From NCBI GenBank assembly GCA_903907905.1, contig CAIVPX010000038.1:1-44304 (forward strand): a stretch of 44,304 nt of DNA, in the 5' to 3' direction. This DNA comes from an uncultured bacterium (GTDB lineage: Bacteria; Pseudomonadota; Gammaproteobacteria; Burkholderiales; Burkholderiaceae_E). The notes beneath the pieces were generated by a model. That model worked only from the letters and a program-made list of their open reading frames with translations. It did not search any database and was not told the DNA's origin. Below are positions 23,395-30,703 of the stretch, one piece after another (positions within the stretch are counted from its first letter, which is position 1; each line of letters starts with the position of its first letter). The position numbers were made by a program, and so were the translations under genes.

Positions 23395-25650
23395 TCAGAT
23401 TTCAGCGGGATCGATTTCCAGTTGCCAGCGGGCGCGGCTGCGCTGCGACCGCAGGGCGGCGAGCCACGCCTCGACAAAGCCATGCAGGGCTCGCCGGTCA
23501 CGCGATTCGACCAGCAGTTGCGCGCGCTCGCGACCTTTCAGGCGCGCCATCGACATGGGTACGGCATCGAACAGCACGATCTCGTCCGAGGGCGTTTCGG
23601 CCAGGCACTGCTCGCCGATGTCGCGGGCGAGCCTGAGAAACTCAAGCGCCTCGCCGATCGTGGCCGCCTCGGCTCGCAGCAACGCTTGATGGCCGAAGGG
23701 CGGCATCCCCGCCTCGCGCCGTTCGGCCAGCAGGGTGTCGGCAAAGCCGTCGTAATCGTGACGCAGCAGGCAGGCAAAGAGCGGGTGATCCGGAAAGCGC
23801 GTCTGCACCAGCACACGGCTGGCAAGGGCGTCGCGGCCAGCTCGGCCAGCCACCTGCATCAGCGTGGCAAACAGGCGCTCGGACGCGCGGAAATCGGCGC
23901 TGTAGAGCCCGGCATCGCCGTCGACCACGACCACCAGGCTCAGGCGCCGAAAGTCGTGGCCCTTGGCGAGCATCTGGGTACCCACCAGCAGATCGACCTC
24001 GCCCTCATGCACGGCGGTGATCACCGCCTGGGCTGCCCCGCGCCGACGCGCCACATCGCGATCGAGCCGTGCGATACGGCTGTCGGGAAAGCGCTCGGCG
24101 AGCTCTTCCTCGAGGCGCTGCGTGCCCCGGCCCAGGCCGCTCAGGCCGATGTTGCCGCAACTCGGGCAGGCCGGCGGCACCGGCGCATCGACGCCGCAGT
24201 GATGGCAGACCAGCTGATAGCGCGCGGGCGGGCCTGCATTGCGCGCGGCAGCCGGCGCCTGCGCGCGTTGGTGCAGCACCCGCCAGGCCGAGCAATTGGG
24301 GCAGTCGCTCAGCCAGCCGCAGGCCTCGCAGGTGAGCACCGGCGCATAGCCGCGCCGGTTGATGAACACCAGCGCCTGCTCGCCGCGCGCGAGCGTCGCC
24401 CCGATCGCCTCGATGGCAGCGGGTGCGAGCGCGGCACGCGTGCGAAACGCGCGCATATCGATCAGCGACAGCGTGGGCAGTGCCCCGCCGCCGATGCGCT
24501 TGGGCATGCGCAGCAGCCGGTACTTGCCGCGCCGGGCCGCATGCCAGCTCTCGAGTGACGGCGTCGCCGACCCCAGCAGCACCGGCACCTTCGCAAGGGA
24601 CGCCGCAGCCACCGCCAGGTCACGCGCCGAATAGTGAAGGCCGTCTTGTTGCCGGTAGGAGGCGTCGTGCTCCTCGTCGACCACGATCGCAGCTAGGCCC
24701 GGCAGCGGCGTGAGCACCGCCAAACGGGTGCCGATCACCACCCGCACCCGGCCCTCGGCCGCCGCCAGCCACGCGCGCGCGCGCTCGGCCTCGGTGAGGT
24801 TGCTGTGCAGCACGGCCACCGCCTCGGGCGGAAAACGCCGCGCGACCAGCCCGGCAAGCTGGGGGGTCAGCGCGATCTCGGGCACCATCAGCAGCACTTG
24901 CGCATCGGCCCGGCGGGCAAGGATCGCCTCGAACCAGCGCAGGTACACCTCGGTCTTGCCACTGCCGGTCACGCCGTGAAGCAGCCACACGGCGAACCCA
25001 TCGCCGCCAACGAGCGCATCGAGCACCCGCTGCTGGTCAGCGCCAAGTGGCAGCCCATCCTGCCGGGACGACACCTGAGGGGTGGGTGCGATCGGTACGA
25101 TGGGGGCAGCCGGTGCGATGGGTACGGTCGGTGAGGTGGGTGCGGTCGGTACGGTGCTGGCCGCAGCGGCTGCGGGCGGCTCGTACGCGCCGCTCGGCCC
25201 TTCGAGGCCCCCGCCTGCCGCGGCGAGGGCACGACGCGCCGACGGCCGGCCCCAGGCTGAGCGGGCCCGCGCAAAGGCGTTCTGCCGGGCCTTGGGCGCA
25301 GGCGGACTGCGCAGCGTACGCGGCACCGCCAGCAGGCCGAGTTCGCCCACGCCGCGATGGTAGTAGCCGGCGCCAAAGCGCAGCAGCGCCAGCCAGTTTT
25401 CGGGGGCGATGGGCGCCTGCTCGAGCACCCCGGTGACCTCGCGCAACCGGTCGGGTTCGATATCGGTTTGCGAGGACAGGCCCACCACGATCCCGACCCG
25501 CTGACCGCTGGCCCACGGCACCCGCACCCAGACGCCAGGCGCCAGACACCCCTGCAAGTCGCGGCCGATCCGGTAATCGAACCAGGGCGCGATCGGTACA
25601 TCCAGCGCAACCTGGGCAATCGCCGGCGGATCGCCAAAAACAGAATTCAC
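23395..25650 (-). CDS. priA: Primosomal protein N' (PriA helicase)
   Basis: About 751 residues. The N-terminal 3' DNA-binding domain (AQVALDVPIAPWFDYRIG, VWVRVPWASGQRVGIVVG) is followed by Walker A LLHGVTGSGKTEVYL, DEEHD, RRG-type motif FINRRGYAP, and zinc cysteines (CEACGWLSDCPNCSAW; CHHCGV; CPSCGN). The helicase motif is GTQMLAKGHDF. PriA recognises stalled forks and loads the replisome. A Pro/Ala/Thr/Val-rich segment (coding 25070-25165) is inserted between the DNA-binding and helicase parts. The start is uncertain: GTG at 25650 or TTG at 25668, neither with a clear ribosome binding site. Confidence 0.95.
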   Translation of the reverse strand: MNSVFGDPPAIAQVALDVPIAPWFDYRIGRDLQGCLAPGVWVRVPWASGQRVGIVVGLSSQTDIEPDRLREVTGVLEQAPIAPENWLALLRFGAGYYHRGVGELGLLAVPRTLRSPPAPKARQNAFARARSAWGRPSARRALAAAGGGLEGPSGAYEPPAAAAASTVPTAPTSPTVPIAPAAPIVPIAPTPQVSSRQDGLPLGADQQRVLDALVGGDGFAVWLLHGVTGSGKTEVYLRWFEAILARRADAQVLLMVPEIALTPQLAGLVARRFPPEAVAVLHSNLTEAERARAWLAAAEGRVRVVIGTRLAVLTPLPGLAAIVVDEEHDASYRQQDGLHYSARDLAVAAASLAKVPVLLGSATPSLESWHAARRGKYRLLRMPKRIGGGALPTLSLIDMRAFRTRAALAPAAIEAIGATLARGEQALVFINRRGYAPVLTCEACGWLSDCPNCSAWRVLHQRAQAPAAARNAGPPARYQLVCHHCGVDAPVPPACPSCGNIGLSGLGRGTQRLEEELAERFPDSRIARLDRDVARRRGAAQAVITAVHEGEVDLLVGTQMLAKGHDFRRLSLVVVVDGDAGLYSADFRASERLFATLMQVAGRAGRDALASRVLVQTRFPDHPLFACLLRHDYDGFADTLLAERREAGMPPFGHQALLRAEAATIGEALEFLRLARDIGEQCLAETPSDEIVLFDAVPMSMARLKGRERAQLLVESRDRRALHGFVEAWLAALRSQRSRARWQLEIDPAEI
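25070..25165. repeat. Low-complexity repeat encoding a Pro/Ala/Val linker in PriA
   Basis: The DNA shows repeated GGT-GCG/ACG-GTC/ATC-type steps (for example GGTGCGATCGGTACGATGG). On the coding strand it gives alternating Ala-Pro, Thr-Val-Pro and Ile-Pro units. It lies between the PriA DNA-binding and helicase domains and probably forms a flexible linker. Confidence 0.7.
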
Positions 25651-25710
25651 TTTAAGTTTGACGTTCAATCAGCGGTTCGAAAAAGGGAAATCGGAGTCAT
25701 CAACAAAAGC

Positions 25711-25895
25711 TGTGGATAAAACTGTGGGTAAAGCCCGAATACCCTCGGCAAGCCCTTGTGAAATCTTGATCCAGGGTGGGTTGCCCGTTTTTTGATCAAT
25801 TTTACGCCCTTTGAAATCAAGCACTTACGAAAACCAATTTGCCGCAGCGCAAAGCGACCAGCGACACGCCAAGGACGCATGCGCGCTGTGCATAA
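25711..25895 (-). promoter_or_regulatory. Three DnaA-box matches in the priA-hemE interval
   Basis: On the minus strand, TTATCCACA (25711-25719) is an exact consensus DnaA box. TTACCCACA (25723-25731) differs by one base and TTATGCACA (25887-25895) fits the looser TTATNCACA. All three face the same way; the first two are 12 bases apart. The 315-base gene-free interval (25651-25965) is visibly AT-richer than its surroundings and includes GTTTTTTGATCAATTTTA-type sequence near 25785-25803. A DnaA-bound regulatory, titration or origin-like element is possible. I find no gene in the interval. Confidence 0.6.
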
Positions 25896-25947
25896 GTGGG
25901 CGGCCGCCCACTGCAAAACCCAGGGTTTTCGCGCCTTGTCAAGGCGC
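25896..25947. repeat. Three consecutive palindromes downstream of hemE
   Basis: GTGGGCGGCCGCCCAC (25896-25911) is a perfect 16-bp palindrome. AAAACCCAGGGTTTT (25915-25929) is perfect around a central A. GCGCCTTGTCAAGGCGC (25931-25947) is perfect around a central T. They are packed within 52 bases, immediately next to the third DnaA-like box and 18 bases from the hemE stop. Transcription termination for hemE or protein binding are both possible. Confidence 0.7.
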
Positions 25948-25965
25948 GATCGCCGGGACTCTCGG

Positions 25966-27108
25966 CTAAAGTGAGGACGCGCTAGCGCCGCGACGCCTTT
26001 GTTCCCGGCTATACGAATGCACGGCCTCGACAAGTGCCGACACCGAGTCAGGTGGCGTGAACTGCGAAATGCCATGCCCGAGGTTGAAAACATGGCCTGC
26101 GCCCGGCTGCGGCACGCCAAAGCTCTCAAGCACCTTCAGCGCCTCGGCACGGATCTGTTCGGGGCTGGCCATCAGCACCATCGGATCGAGATTGCCCTGA
26201 AGCGCGCAACGGTCGCCGATCCGCGCACGCGCCTGACCCATGTGTACCGTCCAGTCGAGACCGACGCCATCGCAGCCGGTGGCGGCGATTTCCTCCAGCC
26301 ACAGGCCACCGCCCTTGGTGAAGACGATGATGGGCACGCGCACCTTGCGCTGGCCGATGACGCGTCCGTCGGCATCCAGGACCGGTTCGTCACGCTCGCG
26401 CTGCAGCCGATCCACCACCTTGCGGATAGGGCCGAGCGAAAACTTCTGGAATGCGCCATCGGCCAGCGCCCCGCCCCAGGAGTCAAAGATCATGAGGGCC
26501 TGAGCGCCGGCCTCGACCTGCGCGTTCAGGTAGTCGGCCACCGACTGCGCGTTAACCTCGAGGATGCGCGACATCAGATCGGGGCGCCGGTAGAGCATGG
26601 TCTTGACCTGGCGGAAATCATCGCTGCCGCCGCCCTCCACCATGTAGCAGGCCAGCGTCCACGGGCTGCCCGAAAAGCCGATCAGGGGCACCCGCCCGCC
26701 CAGCGCATGACGGATGGTACTGACCGCCTTCATGACGTAGCCGAGCGAATCGTTGGGATCGGGCGCGGCAAGCGCAGCCACCGCCGCCTCATCGCGCACG
26801 GGCCGCTCGAACTTCGGGCCCTCGCCCTCGGAGAAATACAGCCCCAGCCCCATTGCATCGGGGACGGTGAGGATGTCCGAGAACAGGATGGCGGCATCGA
26901 GCGGATAGCGCTCGAGCGGCTGCAGCGTCACCTCGCAGGCGAGTTCATCGTTCTTGCACAGCGCGAGAAAACTGCCTGCCTTCTTGCGCGTGGCGTTGTA
27001 CTCGGGCAGGTAACGGCCCGCCTGGCGCATCAGCCACACCGGCGTGTGGTCGGTGGGTTCGCGCAGCATCGCGCGCAGAAAAGTGTCGTTCTTGAGCGGC
27101 ATCGTCAT
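25966..27108 (-). CDS. hemE: Uroporphyrinogen decarboxylase
   Basis: 380 residues. Family signatures are [15 protein letters not shown] (substrate-binding arginines), the [10 protein letters not shown] loop, [19 protein letters not shown], and near the C-terminus GNLDPMVL and FNLGHGI. It decarboxylates uroporphyrinogen III to coproporphyrinogen III in haem synthesis. An insertion of about 20 residues (around 240-262, [19 protein letters not shown]) lengthens it compared with the usual 355. GGGAG lies seven to eight bases before the ATG at 27108; a second ATG at 27102 is possible. Confidence 0.97.
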   Translation of the reverse strand: MTMPLKNDTFLRAMLREPTDHTPVWLMRQAGRYLPEYNATRKKAGSFLALCKNDELACEVTLQPLERYPLDAAILFSDILTVPDAMGLGLYFSEGEGPKFERPVRDEAAVAALAAPDPNDSLGYVMKAVSTIRHALGGRVPLIGFSGSPWTLACYMVEGGGSDDFRQVKTMLYRRPDLMSRILEVNAQSVADYLNAQVEAGAQALMIFDSWGGALADGAFQKFSLGPIRKVVDRLQRERDEPVLDADGRVIGQRKVRVPIIVFTKGGGLWLEEIAATGCDGVGLDWTVHMGQARARIGDRCALQGNLDPMVLMASPEQIRAEALKVLESFGVPQPGAGHVFNLGHGISQFTPPDSVSALVEAVHSYSREQRRRGASASSL

Positions 27109-27245
27109 TCAAATCTCCCGGAGGTCGGCGGCGGCTGGCGACCCGACGGCCGCCAAGCGACACGCGATGTCATCCGTAGCCAGGGTCGTGAGGCGGGCGC
27201 AGGCGCGCCACGGCATGGGTTGGGGGGTTTGCGCAGCAGACTGCA

Positions 27246-28820
27246 TCAGATCACCAGTTCGATCAACGCCGGACCGGGCCGCGAGACACTGCGGCCGAAC
27301 TGGCGCGCAAACTCGTCGAGGGTGTCGGCCCGACTGGCCTCGACCCCCATGCCGCGCGCGATCGAGACGAAATCGAGATGGGGCCGGTCAAGCGTCAGCA
27401 TGTCGGTGGCCCGCCGGCCCGGCGTCCCAGCGCCGACTCCGGCGAATTCGCCCCGCAGGATCTGATAGGCGCGGTTGGCCAGAATGACCACCGTGACATC
27501 GAGCCCCTCACGGGCCATGGTCCAGAGCGACTGGATGGTGTACATCGCACTGCCATCGCCCTCGAGTGCGACCACCTTGCGATCGGGCGCGGCCACGGCC
27601 GCACCGATTGCGGCGGGCAGGCCAAAGCCGATGGCGCCCCCCATCACGGCCAGCCAGTCGTGGGGGGCAGCGCCCACTGTCGCGGGCCCGAAGGCGCGGC
27701 CGGTGCTGACGGCCTCGTCGACCACGATGGCGTTGTCGGGCAGTAAAGCCGCGATCACTGCGGCGATGCCCTCAGCGCTTGCCTTGCCCGCGGGCAGCGC
27801 GGCGGGGCTGGCCACGACGCGGTCAGCCACCCCGGCAGGCGCAAACGCCCCCGCATCGAGTTCGTCGGCGAGCGCGGCCAGCGCCGCCTGCAGGTCCTGC
27901 TCGGGCTCGGCCAGGGTGAAAAAGGCCGCGCCAGGGCTCGCCAGGTGCCGCGCCTTGTCGGGATAGGCGAAGAAAGCCACGGGTGGGCGCGCGCCCACCA
28001 GAATGATGCGCCGGAAGCGGGCGAGCGCCGCCTGAGCCGGTTCCACCGCGTAGGGCAGACGCGGCGCAATCACCCTGCCCGCGCCTCGAGCCAGACAGGC
28101 GGTATAGAACTCGGACATCAGCGCGCAACCGGTACGAGCCGCGATGCGGCCGGCGATCTCGAGGGCGGGCGCCCGCAGCGCCTGGCCGCCGAGCAGCAGG
28201 AGCGTGGGGCCCGGTCCGCACAACTCGCGCGCCGCCGCGCCGACCGCCTCGGGCGAAAGCGGCCGATAACGAAGGGGTGGGCGCTGCGAGCCGGGCGCCG
28301 GCACGGGCGTCTCGGCAGGCAGTTCGGTCCAGGCCGCGTCCGCCGGCAGGGCCAGCGTCGCTACGCCTCCTGGCGGGGTGCATGCCGCCTCGATCGCCGC
28401 CCGGGCATCGAGCCCGATCGACCCGGCCGAGCGCGCGGTGCGCACCCAGTGCGACACGGGTCGTGCAATGCCCTCGAGGTCGGAGGTGAGCGGCGAATCC
28501 AGACCGACATGGTCAGTGGCGTGTTCGCCCACGATATTGACCACGCCCGAGCGCGCCCGGCGGGCATTGTGCAGATTGGCCAGCCCGTTGCCCAGGCCCG
28601 GGCCCAGGTGCAACAGCGTGGCAGCCGGCCGGCCGGCGATCCGGTAGTACCCGTCGGCGGCCCCCGTGACCACGCCCTCGAACAGCCCCAGCACGCAGCG
28701 CATGCGATCGATACGGTCGAGCGCCGCCACGAAATGCATTTCCGAGGTTCCCGGATTGGTGAAGCAGACGTCGACCTCGCCTGCGAGCAGCGTGTGCACC
28801 AGGTTGTCGGCACCGTTCAT
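27246..28820 (-). CDS. ThDP-dependent enzyme of the acetolactate synthase/benzoylformate decarboxylase type
   Basis: 524 residues with three domains: the N-terminal pyrimidine-binding domain (NPGTSEMHFV, catalytic glutamate in LFEGVVTGAADGYYR), a central domain, and a C-terminal pyrophosphate-binding domain (GGAIGFGLPAAIGAAVA, then LEGDGSAMYT with the later LANRAYQ asparagine). The start is ATG 28820, with GGGAGAG upstream. It resembles single-subunit IlvB-like proteins rather than the biosynthetic ilvBN enzyme, and no small subunit is adjacent. A 2-oxo acid decarboxylase or lyase activity is probable, with unknown substrate. It is divergent from a LysR regulator that may control it. Confidence 0.88.
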   Translation of the reverse strand: MNGADNLVHTLLAGEVDVCFTNPGTSEMHFVAALDRIDRMRCVLGLFEGVVTGAADGYYRIAGRPAATLLHLGPGLGNGLANLHNARRARSGVVNIVGEHATDHVGLDSPLTSDLEGIARPVSHWVRTARSAGSIGLDARAAIEAACTPPGGVATLALPADAAWTELPAETPVPAPGSQRPPLRYRPLSPEAVGAAARELCGPGPTLLLLGGQALRAPALEIAGRIAARTGCALMSEFYTACLARGAGRVIAPRLPYAVEPAQAALARFRRIILVGARPPVAFFAYPDKARHLASPGAAFFTLAEPEQDLQAALAALADELDAGAFAPAGVADRVVASPAALPAGKASAEGIAAVIAALLPDNAIVVDEAVSTGRAFGPATVGAAPHDWLAVMGGAIGFGLPAAIGAAVAAPDRKVVALEGDGSAMYTIQSLWTMAREGLDVTVVILANRAYQILRGEFAGVGAGTPGRRATDMLTLDRPHLDFVSIARGMGVEASRADTLDEFARQFGRSVSRPGPALIELVI

Positions 28821-28946
28821 GGTTGGTTCTCTCCCTGGGCAAATCAGGCCGCGCAATCGTTCGCCCCGCGGCCCGCATGTTACGACGGATTGCTCATCGG
28901 CGAGGCGGGGGGCGGGTGCGCACGGAACGCTGGGCCGCGTCACCAG

Positions 28947-28968
28947 TTTGCCGAGATTTCATGGCAAA
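28947..28968. promoter_or_regulatory. Inverted repeat, candidate LysR operator
   Basis: TTTGCC and GGCAAA are exact inverted arms separated by ten bases, 27 bases before the LysR gene start. A second, overlapping repeat (TGGCA-AAG-TGCCA) spans 28962-28974. LysR regulators often bind such sites in the divergent region to control themselves and the neighbour. Confidence 0.45.
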
Positions 28969-28995
28969 GTGCCACCCGAGAAATCTGGAGCACGC

Positions 28996-29922
28996 TTGAA
29001 CGACCTCGACCTGACCACACTGCGCCTGTTTGCAGCCGTCTGCGACAGCCGAAGCATCTTGCGCGTAAGCGAGCACGAAGGGATCGTGCCCTCGGCCATC
29101 ACCAAACGCATTGCCAAACTCGAGCGCGAACTGGGCCTGCAGTTGCTCAAGCGTGGCAACGGCGGCGTGGTACCGACCCGCGCGGGGCTCACCTTGCTCG
29201 AGCACGCGCACAAGCTGATCGAGGGCACACGCGGGCTCGACGACGCGCTGCGCCGTTACCGGGAGGGCGCGGCAGGGCTGATCTCAGTGGCTGCCCCCCA
29301 TTCGAATTCGACCAACCACCTCCCCCTTGACATCGCTTCATTTCTATCGCTGCCCGATCACGCCGGCACGCGACTGAAGTTCGTGCAATCAATCAGTCTT
29401 GAGATTCCCCGACTGGTCCGCGAGGGGCGCGTCGATGTGGGCGTGCTCTGGGACAACGTCGAAACCACGGGGCTCAGTACCCTTGCCTACTCGCCAGACC
29501 TCGCCAGCGTCATCGTCCGGCCCGACCATCCGCTGGCCAAGCGGGAATCGGTTCGTCTGGAAGAGGCCTTGGGCCATGATTACATCGCCCTGCCCTGGTT
29601 CGGGTCCACCGAGGCACTGCTGCGGCGTTCGGGCGCAATCCGGCACCAGGTACCGCCCCCGCGGGTTGAGGCACCGACCATTGAAATTGCGCTCCAACTG
29701 GCGCGCGCGGGCGTGGGCCTGAGCATCCTGCCGGCCGAACCCTCCAACCCGGCAGCCGCGTACGAATTGTCTCAGTTGTCGGCCGTCCCGCTCGATGAGC
29801 CCTGGGCGCGACGGCGCCACCTGATTTGTTACCGCGACGGCGTCGACCTCGCGCCCGCTGCCCGTGCACTCGTTGAACATCTCGCCCGGGCTGCGGCCGA
29901 TCGGGCGACACGCTGCGCATAG
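28996..29922 (+). CDS. LysR-family transcriptional regulator
   Basis: 308 residues. The N-terminal winged helix-turn-helix reads LRLFAAVCDSRSILRVSEHEG-type sequence (residues 8 to about 65), with PSAITKRIAKLERELG as recognition helix and dimer start. The C-terminal effector domain spans about 90-300. The start is TTG at 28996, with GGAG about six bases upstream; no ATG or GTG lies nearby in a suitable place. It is divergent from the ThDP enzyme, with an operator-like repeat between. The effector is unknown. Confidence 0.92.
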   Translation: MNDLDLTTLRLFAAVCDSRSILRVSEHEGIVPSAITKRIAKLERELGLQLLKRGNGGVVPTRAGLTLLEHAHKLIEGTRGLDDALRRYREGAAGLISVAAPHSNSTNHLPLDIASFLSLPDHAGTRLKFVQSISLEIPRLVREGRVDVGVLWDNVETTGLSTLAYSPDLASVIVRPDHPLAKRESVRLEEALGHDYIALPWFGSTEALLRRSGAIRHQVPPPRVEAPTIEIALQLARAGVGLSILPAEPSNPAAAYELSQLSAVPLDEPWARRRHLICYRDGVDLAPAARALVEHLARAAADRATRCA

Positions 29923-29972
29923 GCCCGCTCAGGCGACGCGGCGCAAGGTAGCGCCCGGCAATCGCGGGCCGG

Positions 29973-30683
29973 CTAGGGCCTGGCCGCGGCCGGGCCCGCC
30001 TCGAGACGTTCGATCTGCTGCAGGGACACCACTTGCGCATACAGCGCGGCCAGCCAGCCGCGCTCGCGCAAACCGGCTAGGCGGTCGTCGGGCAGGCCGT
30101 CCAGCCGCTCTTCGTTGATGACATAGCAGCCATCGACTTCGAGCGTTTGCGCACCGCGCTGCACGCGCATCGAAAAAGGCGTGAAAAGATTGCGCTCGGC
30201 CAGGGCGAGGCAAAAGGCGTCGGTGACGGCTTGCATCTGACGCAGACTCGCGAGATAGCCCTTGGCCGCTTCCAGCGCGGGCGTGGCAGCACCGTTCGCA
30301 TCAAAGAGTGCAGCCCCCTCGGTGAGCGACACCAGTTCACTGGCCGCATCGATGCACACCGCGGGGCGACCGCCAGGGTCGGCGCGGCTGAGGGCAAAGG
30401 GGTAGCTCCGGATGACGGCCGGTACATAGGAGACGAGCCATCGACCGTCGGGAGCCACGAAGAGGTTCTCGCCTTCGCGCAGGCCGAAAAGCGCCATCGG
30501 TCTGAAACCGTCGCCCTCGCGGTCCTCGACGAACACGATCGGATAGGTGGCCGCAGCGCGCACCATTTCGGGCTGCATCAGCGCGGCCATGTGCACCCGG
30601 GCTGCAAAACCGAAGCCGGACTGTTCGCGTACGCGAAGCCCGGCGTGACGGGTTGAATTGAGCGCAACGAGTTGTCGAAACAT
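29973..30683 (-). CDS. SapC family protein
   Basis: 236 residues. The pattern LNSTRHAGLRV near the start, YPIVFVEDREGDGFRPMALFGL, WLVSYVPAVIRSYPFAL and the C-terminal EVDGCYVINEERLDGLPDD match the SapC family. The family is named after a gene cotranscribed with the S-layer exporter genes sapDEF in Campylobacter fetus; its function there is not known. I see no signal peptide or membrane segment, so it is probably cytoplasmic. It lies 20 bases after the SecA-like gene and is the last gene of the putative export operon, so a substrate-handling or chaperone role is inferred. Confidence 0.88.
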   Translation of the reverse strand: MFRQLVALNSTRHAGLRVREQSGFGFAARVHMAALMQPEMVRAAATYPIVFVEDREGDGFRPMALFGLREGENLFVAPDGRWLVSYVPAVIRSYPFALSRADPGGRPAVCIDAASELVSLTEGAALFDANGAATPALEAAKGYLASLRQMQAVTDAFCLALAERNLFTPFSMRVQRGAQTLEVDGCYVINEERLDGLPDDRLAGLRERGWLAALYAQVVSLQQIERLEAGPAAARP

Positions 30684-30703
30684 CAGGCAGCCCCCCTGGT
30701 CAG

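Noticed and set aside
21666-23636. A 656-codon open frame on the plus strand opposite rep
   Set aside because: It is antisense to a clear Rep helicase, has no recognisable domain and is explained by the high GC content, which removes stops from complementary frames.
25665-26129. A 154-codon minus-strand frame between hemE and priA
   Set aside because: It overlaps the 3' end of hemE in another frame, has no family similarity, and covers the AT-rich interval with DnaA boxes and palindromes.
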